From positions 1-64,000 of the forward strand of contig JAVTVY010020296.1 in NCBI GenBank assembly GCA_036873755.1: a stretch of 64,000 bases of DNA, given 5' to 3'. The position numbers and the translations under genes were made by a program. This stretch comes from Hanleya hanleyi. Taxonomy: Eukaryota > Mollusca > Polyplacophora > Lepidopleurida > Hanleyidae. Positions 1 through 12,045 of the stretch are shown piece by piece. The stretch's first letter is position 1; every line of letters begins with the position of its first letter. A model generated the notes under the pieces. The model was not told the DNA's origin. It did not search any database and saw only the letters and a program-made list of their open reading frames with translations.

Positions 1-178
1 AAAGAATCGGATGGACTGACTTATTCATCACCAGACAATTTGCAAATGAGAGCCTACTTCGTAGGAAAAGAAAAATCCGCCTGTTCTTCCTGACACTACG
101 AAGCTGGAATCTTTATTTTCAGCCTGCGATCAACAACGGGATGACCTACTCGAGAATATAACAGACATCCTCGATGGA

Positions 179-788
179 GTGAAAACATTTAGATATCACA
201 GAGATTGTAGGTCGACGTATTGTAGTCGGCACCACATACAGAGATTAATTAAGCCGAGGGACAGTGGAAGCATTAGAAGTTCATCGGTTGCTTCTACCAG
301 TAGCATTCCAGGAGATGACACTGCTTTTATCAGAGGACCACAGTTGTCGAAATCTGCATTTGACTGGAAAAGCAATTGCTTTATTTGCGGCATGCGCTAT
401 TTTTCTTCTCACAGATATCCAGCAAGCAATGCTAACTGGTCTCTGGTAGCAACAGTCGTAGACAACGCGTGTGATAACATCTACAGAAAGGTTGTAGATG
501 CTGCAGAAAAGCAAGAAGACTGAAATGCTTCAACGCCTTCGTGGTGCTGGACCAGATCTAATAGCTGCAGATGCCAGGTATCACCGGAAAAAGAAATGTC
601 TTTCAAAATGTATCATGGCAGGTAAATTCGAGTTGGAAAAATCGGAAAGTGCTCACATCGCTATTTTCAGACAGGTCAAAGAAGAATTCTATCACCGAGT
701 TATGTTTGAGAACGAGGTGTATCTTTTGAAAACACTGCGCAATCGTTACCAGGAGCTTGCCGTCGGAACAGACGTTAAGGATGCTTAG
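179..788 (+). pseudogene. Decayed repeat-encoded ORF, left arm
   Basis: Two overlapping reading frames (179-523 and 498-788) together look like one broken coding region with a frame change near 500-520. The second frame contains the stretch RLRGAGPDLIAADARYH followed by a basic segment, then a helical stretch ending LRNRYQELAVG. A D-L-[IV]-A-A-[DE]-x-R-Y-H motif occurs, as I recall, in many repeat-encoded uncharacterised proteins of marine invertebrates. I cannot assign a function. The mirrored copy on the right arm is the main reason to think this was once coding rather than chance. Confidence 0.4.
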
Positions 789-935
789 GCATACACTTCT
801 GAGAAGTTAAAACACCAGCTAATTCAAGAATCGCCAGAACTCTCTTCAATACCACAGCCACGGTTGTCGGATTTAGTATGTTCATCCGAGATCTCTGTTG
901 GGGAGGCCCTGGTCAAGGTCCGTAATTTCTGACCA

Positions 936-1504
936 TTATTGAATTAGCCGGTGTTTTAACTTCTGAGAAGTGTGTGCCGAAGCATTCTTAACGTCTATTC
1001 CAACGGCAAGCTCCTGGTAACGATTGCGCAGTGTTTTCAAAAGATACACCTCCTTCTCAACCATAACTGGGTGATAGAATTCTTCCTTCACCTGTCTGAA
1101 AATAGCGATGTGAGCACTTTCCGATTTTTCCGATTCGAAGTTACCTGCCATGAGACATTTTGGAAGACAATTCTTTTTCCGGAGATACCGGCATCTGCAG
1201 CTATTAGATCTGGTCCAGCACCACGAAGGCGTCGAAGCATTTCAACGTATCCTTGCTTTTCTGCAGCATCTACAACCTTTGTGTAGATATTATCACATGT
1301 GTCGTCTACGACTGTTGCTACCAGGGACCAGTTAGCATTGCTTGCAGAATATCCGTGAGAAGAAAAACAGCGCATGCCGCAAATAGAGCCATTGCTTCTC
1401 CAATTGAAATGCAGATTTCGACAACTGTGATCTTCTGATAACAGCAGTGTCATCTTATGGATTACTGCTAGTAGAAGCAGCCGATGAACTGCTACCGCTC
1501 CCAC
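936..1504 (-). pseudogene. Decayed repeat-encoded ORF, right arm (inverted copy)
   Basis: Frames at 1504-1088 and 1151-936 on the minus strand encode the same sequence as the left arm, again split by a frame change, this time near 1100-1150. Shared blocks include RLRGAGPDLIAADA and SAHIAIFRQVKEEFYH. The frame breaks differ between arms, so each copy decayed independently after the inverted arrangement formed or after separate insertions. Function unknown. Confidence 0.4.
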
Positions 1505-1680
1505 TGTCCCTCTGCTTAATTAATCTCTGTATGTGGTGCCGACTGCAATATGTCGACCTACAATCTCTTTGATATCGAAATGTTTTCACTCCATCGAGGA
1601 TATCTGTTTTATTCTTGCGCAGGACTTAGCGATTCCAGCTTCGTAGTGTCAGGAAGGACAGGTGGATTCTTCTTTGAGAA

Positions 1681-2430
1681 ATACCCAGAACAAAATATGC
1701 AGGATTCTACGTCAAAAATGTCCAATCTGGCCTTCTTGGTAGGGGGCAGCAACACTGAATTACGCCATTCTGATACTAACGTTAATGTTTTTTAATAAAC
1801 AAGAGGAATGACAAGAAGCTGATGAAGAATGTACGACATGGCGGATGGGCATCTGTATGGCACATAGGTATACATACCATTGAGAATCAGTACTCGTCCT
1901 CATCATAATCTACACTTTTCCGATGGAAGTAGGTCCATTCCTTATTGTGTAAAAAACATTGCCGAACAGATTTAACCTCCCCCCCCTCGCGCAATACCTT
2001 TTTCTAACGTCACCCGCTCTTCTTGGAGGGTGGTTAGCCATTCTGTGGAAGCTTATAAACATATATGGGGTATGCTTCTCTAACCTGTAGCAAGAAAATC
2101 ATAACAACAGACTAGGTCATCAGCAGCCAAAAGTTATAGTACAGTTACACTAAAAAACGGTCGAGGCCCCTCCCCCCCCCCCTGGAAAATAGGTCACAAC
2201 TTGGTTTATAATTGTATTCGAGCTTGGCATCATGCATTTCCTTACTCCTTGTACCATAACGATCAGTTTGATATATGATGATCTTTGGTAAAATGCCGGT
2301 TTGGGTTACTCGGAAAATAATCCAGTTTTGGGACCCATGCTGCAGCACTATTTAGAACAGACTTGCAGCATTTGTACACCACACATTCAATTATCCATAA
2401 CGAGCAATCAATCTGATATACTGTCTGTAG
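1681..2430. other. Non-coding, no gene recognised
   Basis: The interval holds two short poly-C runs (near 1978 and 2168) and no convincing ORF. Nothing else is seen. Confidence 0.5.
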
Positions 2431-2439
2431 ATGGCTTAT

Positions 2440-2850
2440 TGGTCACTGGAATTTATCTTTCATGATTTCACCATCAATCCTTCTTCGCAGGAACTAACAA
2501 TCATGGTTCAGCAGTGCCGATCAACCAGGATATCGGTTGTTAGTATGTATTCTGTAGTTAGATGTTAACGAAAACACTTGGTGTTTATTTACGGCTGGCT
2601 GACTGTCCCAAAAACCTGTCTGTTCTCATATGGTGTCACATACACCTTGGGTTTAGGCGAACAGTAATGAGAAGTTTCATATGAATCACAGCGAGCTGAT
2701 TAACACAATTATGCTTTGTTGGAATAAATGTTACCATGTCAAGTATAGTCAAGTAAAAAAGTCACTTCTTTCTGGAATTAACATTCGTGGGGAACTATTT
2801 ACCGCTATCTATTTATTGTCCTGCAAATAATAAGACATTCTAATACTATC
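2440..2850 (+). repeat. Dispersed MITE-like repeat, copy 1 (related to 18330-18760)
   Basis: Landmarks such as CAGTGCCGATCA, the GTGTTTATTTACGGCTGGCTGAC block, ACCATGTCAA and GCAAATAATAAG occur in the same order and similar spacing at 18330-18760 inside TELO2. The two copies are diverged. No ORF is present, so this is a short non-autonomous repeat of unknown class. Confidence 0.5.
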
Positions 2851-3069
2851 TGATTTAATCCGTGTACACGGCCGGTCAGGTGAAAATATTTGCGACTGTA
2901 AAATTTGCATTAAATGGCCGCAAATTGTTTCAACGTGCTACATGATCGCTCTCTGTCAACTGTTTCATGAACACCTTGCGAAAGGTCACTGGACTCCAAT
3001 GCATCCTCAGGTATTAAAACTGCATGAGCGAGCTTGTTTTATGTTACATCGAATGTGGTTCAATATGCA

Positions 3070-3315
3070 CCAATTTCTGAAGTAATGTTATTAAATTACT
3101 TCAGAAATAAAGAAGGGGAATTAGAATGGGGATAACCATGTTGTATTTTAGTATTTGCGGAAGTTAATGCTGGTTTTACTGTATTTGCGGAAGTTAATCC
3201 TGGTTTTACTGCCGCAAATATCCATTTTACAGACTCCTCTTATGCGTCGTCTGTCAAACTTAACTTGCACCAGTAAACCAGCATTAACGTATGCAAATAC
3301 TAAAATACAACGCAG
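3070..3315. repeat. Short inverted repeats
   Basis: A hairpin lies at about 3073-3110 (TTCTGAAGTAAT pairing with ATTACTTCAGAA). A second pair has AGTATTTGCGGAAGTTAATG near 3150 and its imperfect complement at 3277-3305, with an internal direct duplication of the TATTTGCGGAAGTTAAT block. This looks like a small decayed foldback. Confidence 0.55.
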
Positions 3316-3329
3316 TCACTCCCTAATTT

Positions 3330-4320
3330 ACACTACAGTGTAATTGATAGTTTGTATTTGTAAGATATAAAGATCTTGCAGGAAAAGACAGAGCACATGC
3401 ATAAATGTACATATGTGATCAAAGTTGAGGCATAGTTATTCTTAACATACATGTATGATGGTAATGAAAAACATGATGGCAATACCCCAAAGTGAATTTT
3501 AGCAGTAGCCTATGATGACCAGATAAGCGTTTGGTTTAAGGGAGCTTCTCGACTTTGGGGCACACTGCGAACGGCATGTTAGCGTGACGAGAAGAGCGGC
3601 ATGCTATGCCTGTTTGACGAGAGTAGGAACGGGCTGTCATACCATCCGGATCGGCCCGGAGTTCCTCTATCAGAACGGCATATAAAGAATGGCATATGAA
3701 GAACGGCATACGTGTTTAAAAAGTCTCAATGTCGGGTCAGGCGGACGGTGCTCTTCTGTAGCGCTTCTGATAACAGTATACGGGAGCGAGAGGCAAAGGC
3801 TGTTGGGTCGGTCTGATATAATTTGTTCCGCATTTTATTCGATCACGTTTAGGCTCACCATTTCACACAAAGACTCACGAAATACAATTCACAAAGGATA
3901 TCTAGGTTGTATTGTCATCTGTTGTTCGGGATGGTATACCTTTTCAACGGGAGGTCTTACGCCAAATCTTTGCCATGTTTAGGTCTTTTTTTTATGCTCA
4001 AATTGACAAATAGATGTGTAAAATATTCAGTGTGGGCACTTACATCATTTGGGGTGGGTTGGAGGGGGGAGAGTGGCATTTACTGTCAAGTATAAAGTAA
4101 GAGAATAGTTGTGTCGGCAAAGTTCGTTGGGTAATCTAATAAACAAAGTTGTTGTTATCCATAAGTATTCGTTTGGTTACTAGTCCCTAACTTCTAAAAT
4201 GCCTATCAAAGAAAAACTGATTATTCGTACAATATTACATTGTTTACATGTAACGCAAACCGTTTATTTAATGATGATTCCCCCTTCCAGATTAAGCATT
4301 TATTGTACAGCAAATTGGAA
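3330..4320. other. Non-coding, repeat-derived, no gene recognised
   Basis: A segment rich in CGGCAT words at 3540-3700 includes GAGCTTCTCGACTTTGGGGC, which recurs in reverse complement at about 16853-16872. An AATACCCCAAAG block near 3482 recurs near 16988. Short ORFs here show no protein-like composition. Confidence 0.4.
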
Positions 4321-4324
4321 TGAT

Positions 4325-4480
4325 TTATCCACTGCTTTGTTGTGTTATCAATCGTGAACGCGTAACCCCCATATGTCCCTCAAGTAATAATTGAATCAAG
4401 CCTCTGTGTCTATTAATAGCCTGTACATCTCCGCTTGCATGGGACCTAACAAGGGGGCGTATGCACACTGCGTAACTGCA
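4325..4480 (+). repeat. Dispersed repeat, inverted relative to 15965-16100
   Basis: The blocks TTGAATCAAGCCTCT, GTCTATTAATAG and TTGCATGGGACCTAACAAGG recur in opposite orientation and order at 15965-16060 (CTATTAATAGACACGAGAGGC and neighbours). The copies are diverged members of one repeat family. Confidence 0.5.
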
Positions 4481-4737
4481 CTCTGGATCAGACGAATGCT
4501 GCCTCTCATCATAAAATGACCTTGTTTAATTGTAATGAATATCTTCCGACATTTATCCAATGATTATGTAAAATGGCTACAATAGTTAATTTTACATACA
4601 AATAGTGTGTGATTTAGCTGTGATATCAATATAAAACTCCAATGCTGGTATTTCATTTGAGCTATCGGGATATGTCTATAGACATTGCTGCTGGTCCACC
4701 TGCATATCCCCATTGAGCCTCTTTGTGCACACAATTT

Positions 4738-5713
4738 CAAGGGCGTAGACAAGGGGGGGCTTGGGGGGGCTTCAGCCCCCCCAAATATTGACATTCGGCA
4801 AAAAAAAAGAACAGAAGTAAAAGTAAAAAAAAGAGAAAAAAGGAAAGAAAGAAAGAATGAAACAGAAAGCAAACATAGCAGAGAAGTAAATGTTTAGCTT
4901 GTGACATATCTTTATCAATTGTTGCATATTACAGGGGAAGTAAAATTATCATCAACAATGCTTACCAGAAGGGCTAGACTAATTGCAATCGGTGAGAGAA
5001 CAACGCAAAAGTTTGGCGATATCGGACTCCAAGACGAAATGAATAATGTGCTCCAATTCAATCACATACCGCCCATTAGGACGAAAAAGGTCAACACGTT
5101 GGCTAAAAGGATTTTTTCAGAACTTTTTCACCATAAACTTTTTTTTGATTGAGATCCCAGTCATTTGTTGAGTATTTATTTATTCACAAACGAGAGATAC
5201 GAACTCTCGAATAATTTTCCCGGAGAAACCCTAGAAATACAGGTAAAACATCTAACCCAGACACAAAGTCACTATTTAACTGGTGTAAATTTGATGAATA
5301 TGGATAATTTTCTCTACTATTCCGAGAAAGGACCACTAAGCTTACATTTTTGATAAGTTTGGCAACTTCAGAACGAACACCAGAACTCATGCGGTCAACC
5401 ACGCATCAATGCACCGCCCCTGCTATCTAGGCAACATAGTATATTGTCTAAGAAATAACTTGAATTATAGTGCAAACTCCGGATTGAATGATCATTTCAC
5501 CTTGTATATCACGTAGTGATCGCCACTGTTATAGGATATTTTCGCAAAAAAAAGTTCAACTTTTACAATTTTTTACCGCTCAAATGCTCCCAGTTAGCGC
5601 CAATTTACCATCAATTTTCAAAAAAAAATCTACGCTGCGAGGGGGGATACCCCCCTCTCAGACTCTCCCCCTAAGCCCCCCCAAACTTCACAACTTGTCT
5701 ACGCCCTTGAATT
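4738..5713. mobile_element. Non-autonomous DNA transposon with terminal inverted repeats
   Basis: The left end reads TCAAGGGCGTAGACAAGG followed by G-rich sequence. The right end reads CTTGTCTACGCCCTTGA preceded by C-rich sequence. The two are inverted copies bounding about 975 bp. AATTT sits immediately outside both ends and may be part of a target duplication. The terminus CAAGGGCGTAGA is reminiscent of hAT-type ends, but hAT duplications are normally 8 bp, so the family is uncertain. An internal 83-codon ORF (4901-5152) is not recognisable as transposase. Confidence 0.7.
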
Positions 5714-5925
5714 TATGGTGCTAGTCCCAGTTAAGCCTCGCTGTGATAATTGTTTGGGTAAAAGAAACAAATGTATTGCTTTGTTTCATTTCAGCAACAA
5801 AGTAATGAATGGAAACGAAATGAACACAAAAACTGTTATTTTCTTTTAGACGGTCACCCCATTAAATCAGTGCAGTGAATATGGCCAATAAATTAATTAT
5901 ATGTAAACCAGTCAGAATCTTTAAT

Positions 5926-6420
5926 TGTTATACAAGATTGGCACAATCAAAAACAATTCATCTGATGATCGCAAGTTTGAAGTGAGACCAGCCAGCCTGT
6001 CACATCTTCATTTTATCCAGTCAATTTCCTCGCTCCCACTTCGAACCTGCCTTGATTTATCTGACCCCTTCAGTGTTCAAAATCCGAGGTGTAAATTTCA
6101 CCAGCTAACGACAGAAGAACCAATCAGAACGTACACATCGATTGCGAGTGAAGTCACGTAGGGTGACATCATCCTCTATTAGCGGCGTCCTTCCTCCTAA
6201 TATGGTGCCCACTAATTAGGTCAGCCAATCAATAACGCTCTTGTACGACCCATTCCGAAGTTCAAATGTTTTTGAGGTCAGTGACGGCTCGTGTCTATTT
6301 ATAAGTTATTTGAACATTGAAGGGGTCCAGATATATCAAGGGAAGTTCGAAGTGGGAACGTAGAAATTGGCTGGATAAAATGAAGATGGCCTGTCAAGGG
6401 TTATACAATCGGTCTGCATA
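5926..6420. mobile_element. Foldback MITE
   Basis: Left-arm sequence (TCTTCATTTTATCCAGTCAA near 6005, CCCACTTCGAAC near 6038) reappears complemented on the right (GTTCGAAGTGGGAAC near 6345, GGCTGGATAAAATGAAGATG near 6370). GTTATACAA lies near both outer ends. Arms of roughly 100-150 bp surround a unique centre. There is no ORF, which fits a non-autonomous inverted-repeat element. Confidence 0.65.
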
Positions 6421-8008
6421 CTCTGGCTAATTTGAATAATAATAGTTTTCTCTGGGCTCATGATGATTCGTGTAGTCTTAAATGTCTCCATTCCAGGCAG
6501 GATCAAAGGACTTCCTCACTTGAACTCTCAGTACTTTTGGCCTAGTGCCAAAACCGGGCTGCAATATTGGAGACATTTACATATCAATGGACAAGTCCTG
6601 CATCTGGGGTGAAAAAAGGGTTTATTCTCTGCTTGGCATCACCGGCTGCATGGGAATTTGCCAGCTGAAAGAGGTTCAAATGGGGACATTCTGAAGAGTA
6701 AAAGTCGCTCATTCTTGCAATCTTCCCATGGATGCCAGCAAGTCATTCTACCACACCGCTATTTAAACATCAATATTTACAAAACCCTTTTAGTAAACTG
6801 TGTATTAACCGGAGTCTTTGCTTTAATTGCTTTCAAATAACAGATGTATCAATTTTTATTGGGAATGAATATGAGAGCTATGCTAAGAGTGCCCTCATCG
6901 AATTTTGACGGCTATGAATAAGTCGTTCCAATTGAACTTAAACAAGAGCCCAAGGGGCTTCAATATACGCCCGTATATCTGGAATTACATTGGTTCAAAT
7001 TTGAAGGTTGTTTAATAGCCTTGATTCCAATTGATCTAGCAATCCAGAGAAAGGTCTACAATTTTTTGCTTATGAGAATGTAACATATATCACATCTTAC
7101 ATTGAATGATAAACTAAAATGAGCTTAACTCTTGGTAACTGGTTGACCTTGAAGCAAGAGCTGAGAGCTCACATATCCCACACTGAAATCGACAATAGTC
7201 AAACACAAGAAAATAGTAGTTTTCCTGCAAATGGATTCCTTTCAGACGAGAGAATTTTTCATGAAGGAAGAAGAAAGTGATGAAGTAAACCTTTGTTCTT
7301 GAGTTAATAAACAGGTGTGAAGTTCATAAAGGACTCCTTTCCCCGTTAAATTAGTAAATGTATGGTTTTTATTTCACAACAGTTTAACCAAATGAAGCGT
7401 TTCAAACATGAGAGACAACTCCACAGGACAATATCATATAAATGCAGGGGAAAGACTTTTGAATATTCCAACACATTTAGTCAGCTAAGCTTGATTCAGT
7501 TTTGGGGGACTGCGACCTAGACCTTTGACAAATTGATCTCATATGTATGGCTTCACTTTGTCATGCGAGTAAGGTATACTAAAAGTTTGGTACCAATCCA
7601 TACCTTGAAACTAGAGCTATCGCATGGACAACAAATGTTAATGGATGAATGGACAGAACGCAACATCGCATTACATGACCTCGTCTTCGACAGGCATATG
7701 AAAATGTGACTTATTATTATATGACTGTGTATTTTACTCTTTCTCCATTGGACCAATCGCCGTCACGTCGCTGTCGCTAATTGTCCATATTGACTCCAAA
7801 GCGGGTCCATAAATGTGATATTGACTCGGCGTGACGTGTGCGTCTTCTCAGCCAATGGAATTAGCCGTTGGATTGGCCGTCAGTTTACACTGTGGCCGAA
7901 GCAGGCTAGAGATCGTGGAGAGCAAAGCAAGTTACCTACTATATGTTATATTTTAATTGCTTTCACCAACTTAACGAGAAGGTTACGAGACGTCTGGGTC
8001 ATATAATA
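6421..8008. other. Non-coding, no gene recognised
   Basis: AT-rich sequence with no ORF above 67 codons and no clear repeat structure. I looked here on the minus strand for missing TELO2 exons and saw none. Confidence 0.45.
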
Positions 8009-8010
8009 AA

Positions 8011-8154
8011 ACAATTATAGTCTTTTGATATCGGTCAATATGTGTTTTTGTGGACCTGAAAAAATAATATTCACCTCGGCCTTCGGCCTCGGTGAATATT
8101 ATTTTTTCAGGTCCACAAAAACACATATTGACCTCATCAAAAGACTGTAATTGT
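8011..8154. repeat. Long near-perfect palindrome
   Basis: Arms of about 64 bp are nearly identical inverted copies meeting at CCTCGGCCTTCGGCCTCGG. The only obvious differences are a few bases near the outer ends (TGATATCGGTCAA against TTGACCTCATCA). It is expected to form a strong hairpin and probably marks the 5' end of the pearl-like element. Confidence 0.9.
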
Positions 8155-9135
8155 ATAATGATTTCTTGATTTTGGGGTCAGCGACCTTGACCTTTGACCT
8201 TGACCTCAATTTTGGTACACAACACATCCGTCTTCCCTCAATCTATCAATGCACACAAAAAATCATGATTTTTAATGATTTCCTGATTTTGGGGTCACAT
8301 CGACCTTGACCTTTGACCTTGGCCTAAATTTTGGTACATGACAAACCGTCTCCCCTCAATTTCTCAATGGACACAAAAAATCATGATTTTTAACAATTTC
8401 ACGATTTTGGGGTCACAGTGACCTTGACCTTTGACCTTGACCTACATTTTGGTATGTGACACATTGTGTCTCCTTAATGTATCTACTGACACAAAAAATG
8501 TTATTTTTAATAATTTCCTAATTTTGGGGTCAGTGACCTTTGACCTTGACCTAATTTTTGGTATGCATCACTTCATTTCCGCCTATTGAATCCACTCACA
8601 AAAAATAAGAAATTTTTAACGATTTCCTGATTTTTCGATCACACTGACCTTTGACCTCTGACCTTGACCTACATTTAATATGCAACACATCGTTCCCCCC
8701 TAGGGCATCCACTCACCAAAAATTAGAACTGTAGATAGAAAACTGTCAACGATCAATGATTTCCTGATTTTTGACAACAGTGACCTTTGACCTCTGACCT
8801 CGACCTTAATTTTGGTACGCGACACATCGTCTCCACCTGGCGTATCCACTTACAAAAAATTGCAACTGTGGATAGAAAACGTTCACAGATATAGACCGGA
8901 CACGAACACTTCAGTGATTTCCTGTTTTTTTAGGCCAGTGACCTTTGACCTGTGACCTCGACCTTCATTTTGGTACGCGACACATCGTCTCCCCGTAGGG
9001 TATCCACTCACCAAAAATTGGAGCTGTGGATAGGAAACTGTCCCAGATATAGACCGGACACGAGAACCGGACAGACGGACAGACGGACGGAAACCGCCAT
9101 CCCATAATACGACCGCCTTTTGGGCGGGCGTATAA
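8011..9135 (+). mobile_element. Pearl-like (Helentron-associated) element with tandem core
   Basis: The element begins with a near-perfect palindrome (8011-8154). Its core has about seven imperfect units of 110-130 bp, each containing TGACCTTTGACCT-type sequence and ATTTTGGTA. It closes with a short GGAC-rich microsatellite (9068-9092) and a terminal hairpin CCGCCTTTTGGGCGGG. A tandem core followed by an ACGG-type microsatellite is the known layout of mollusc 'pearl' elements, which are grouped with Helentron-associated elements. No ORF, so non-autonomous. The exact ends are uncertain. Confidence 0.65.
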
Positions 9136-9348
9136 AAAGGGATGCTCACTTTCGTATCTTCATTTTCTGACGATCTCGTGGCGAGCTGTTTTTAATGGGG
9201 TAGTGTTAATTTTCTGATGGTCTGTCGTCAATTAAATTGGTTTCGTAAAACCTCCTAAAATATTTAAGACCCTCTTCTTTAGGATATAACAAGCTGAAAA
9301 TATTGTAAATAGACCTGAAAGAGAGTAAAACGGTTATTAACCGGTGCT

Positions 9349-9834
9349 TATCCACGGAGGAGAAACAACTATCCCTACTTCCGGGATTTTGACGAAATTT
9401 GCCATGCTTGCGGGTAGAGCAACTTTATCTTCCGGGTAAAATGACCGATTCTAACAGACGGAGGTCAATCTTCCGACAATTCAGACGAACCGTCTAAGTA
9501 GCAGACATACAGCTACCAGTTGGTGATAGAGATTCTTATGAACCTATAGAGGCTTAGAACGAGCTGTATTGTTGTCTGGATGTTTCTGTATAATCTTCAC
9601 AAAATAGGCAGTCAATTGTGCAAGCAAACATTTGTCAAATTCACGCGAGTTAATTGCAAGCCAGTTTGTTTTCAATCTTCGGATATACGACGAATCGTCC
9701 ACTGTATAGCAGAGTAGACCCATTGGTGCTTGAATTATATGCTACCGAACGTTTTTTTCGACGTACATTTCATTATTCCGCACTTTTGGTGATATTATTC
9801 AGTCTTCCGGGTGCACTTACTCATGCTTCCGGGT
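9349..9834 (+). repeat. Inverted repeat pair, left copy
   Basis: About 490 bp, from TCCACGGAGGAGAAACAACT to the CATGCTTCCGGGTAA end, is matched in reverse complement at 15095-15594. Both copies contain several CTTCCGGG words, including the end sequence CTTCCGGGTAATA. Neither has a convincing ORF. The pair probably represents two copies of one mobile element in opposite orientation. Confidence 0.8.
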
Positions 9835-10332
9835 AATACATTTGAAATATAATATACAAGGGAGTGCACTTTCTACCTAGAAAGTTAAAAGATTATACAA
9901 ACGTTAACCCTCCCGGGCCTGGGGGCATTATGCCTCCCCTACCAAACGTTGTACTCTAACTCCGGAAAGACAAAAAACTGAGAGCTGAAACTCCGTGACT
10001 TTGCTTATCATACTGGGGTCTTTTGGAGCCTATTTGCATAATCAACTGAGCAGAGAATCATGGGTAAATCCGAAATTGCGGCTATGTGAGGAACTAGAAA
10101 AATGATATTTTCGTCATATTTCCACAAAATTCTTGTTTTTCTGCATGGAAAAGCGAACAAAACTATTTTATTTCATATCAGATTATTATTTACTAATTTA
10201 TCAGGCCGTTTGTTCGAGGAAATCAAAAGAATAAAGAAATCGAAAATTCCGACCTGAAAATGGACCAGAAATGTCTTCTTTTTTTATAATGACGTCACCG
10301 TGACAACACAGGTGAGATGGTGTTAGAAATTT

Positions 10333-10519
10333 GGATTTCTTTCACATTTCTTCTGAGGTTATGGGCAATATTAATGGATATTCATTCATGGGAAATAACA
10401 GTCGTCATTTCAATCGTTCGGTTACATATCAGAACTCCTTGGAAAAACACCTTCAAGCTCACAGTGGAAACTTCAGGTTTGTTCTAAATGGTTCACGGTA
10501 CTAGGTGATTGAATCAAAT
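10333..10519 (+). repeat. Inverted repeat blocks (partners at 11232-11310 and 11423-11503)
   Basis: Block L1 (10333-10412, containing GGCAATATTAATGGATATTC) is complementary to R1 at 11232-11310. Block L2 (10439-10519, containing ACACCTTCAAGCTCACAGTG) is complementary to R2 at 11423-11503. A third pair (TTTTTTTAGACCCTAAATTATG near 10808 and its complement near 11388) lies between. The order L1-L2-R1-R2 is not that of a simple foldback. Confidence 0.75.
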
Positions 10520-11231
10520 GTTTAATTCATAGCACGTGTGATATATTACATAACGTAACTGTTCAAGTCGTTTCCCCACTTCACGCTGTAAACCGATGTG
10601 TGTCCGCTTTATTTCACAATCTGATTGAAACTGAAAGGACTGACACCAAGACATTGTGACGTCACATGAACAACGTAACTTTAGCGACGTCCGATTTCAT
10701 TACAGTGTTTTTCAATTATTATTTTATTTCTGGTGTCACCTTTCAGTGTTTATTTCCAGACGTTTAGGCTAGAGAGAAACGGCCAAGTAAAAAATTAAGT
10801 TCACGACGTTTTTTTAGACCCTAAATTATGTCTTCGCGGGCTTGTGCCCGATTGAGTTGGCGGTTCATGGTAATCAGTTGCGAACCATTACAGTTTGTCA
10901 ATCCAGGAAGCGAAAATGTATATTTCCTGCTCAAAAGGTTTGATGTAGACTGGATGAGTCTCTATTTCATATGTACTATTTAATAATAATAAAATGATCT
11001 TTAATAAATATATACGTTTGATAAGTAAATAAATAAAATAAAAAAAAAAATGAAAAAATTATTTTTGAAATAGAAGCATTTCTTAATAGGCAGAGTTACT
11101 TCCTTTTGTTTCCCCTTTAAAATACATTATGAAACAGGGGCTGCGTCCAAAAAACGTAGCCGGTCAATAAGAGAAGGTAGAAGGTTAAAGCATATATAAA
11201 CACCCCTACATCCGACCGTCGCCAGCCGATT

Positions 11232-11503
11232 AAAATGACGAGTCTTATTTCCCATGAATGAATATCCATTAATATTGCCCATAACCTCACAGGACATGTG
11301 AAAGAAATCCAAATTGCTAACAGTCACCACCTCGCCGGTATTGCGAAAATAGCCCCACCGGCTGACCACCGTTTCACCGGCTGGCATAATTTAGGGTCTA
11401 AAAAAACGTATTGAAATTGATTTTGATTCAATCACCTAGTACCGTTAACCATTTAGAACAAACTTGAAGTTTCCACTGTGAGCTTGAAGGTGTTTTTCCA
11501 GGG
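11232..11503 (-). repeat. Inverted repeat blocks R1 and R2
   Basis: These are the reverse-complement partners of the two blocks at 10333-10519. The interval between them (11311-11422) contains the complement of the third short block. No ORF here resembles a known protein. Confidence 0.75.
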
Positions 11504-11510
11504 TGTGATG

Positions 11511-12045
11511 GGAAGAGTACATCTTCAAACAAATTTTGCACTGGACTGGTCCACTATGGGTACGCTGAACATGTCGATGGAACTCAAAATTTTCGGAGAA
11601 CACCTCGCACTGATTTCAAGAAATCGTCTTACCACTATGCACTTGCAGATGTCTCTTGAGGTTGAAATTTCGAGCAAACACTCTTTGACAATAAGAACTG
11701 GTAAATTCAGAAGGGGCTCTTCCTATCGGCGGCATGTTGGTTGGCTGTTTCGGTGTGCTTGCCACTTGCCGCCACTTGAGGGTTTTCAGTCACCGACATG
11801 TGTAACGGCCCAACGCTATCGTTCAGAGAATGTACATCTGGCATACCGGATTTCGAACCTAACATGTCTAGCGGATAGCTGCTGTGAATAATAATTATAT
11901 TGAAATGAGAGCTTCGCAAATATATTATGGGGGACCATTTAGCATAACAAGCGTTCTGAGAACCCCAACATCTCGCCTTGCGGGGTCATCCGCCAAAGGT
12001 GCAGCAGTATTGAAAGCATACATGTAGAGCAAACAATAAGGTCTG
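11511..12045. other. Non-coding, no gene recognised
   Basis: A 137-codon open frame (11478-11891) crosses the repeat boundary and has no protein-like features that I recognise. It is treated as chance. Confidence 0.4.

Larger units (their letters stand above)
60..1680. mobile_element. Large foldback (inverted-repeat) element with decayed coding arms
   Basis: Sequence from about 60 to 827 reappears in reverse complement at about 947-1680, leaving a loop of roughly 120 bp. Matching landmarks include CTCCATCGAGGATATCTG near the outer ends and CTTCTGAGAAGTTAAAACACC near the loop. The arms match closely but with many substitutions and small indels, so the structure is not a recent cloning or assembly mirror. 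Both arms carry the same ORF remnants. It may be a foldback transposon or two copies of one element inserted head to head. No transposase is recognised. Confidence 0.8.
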
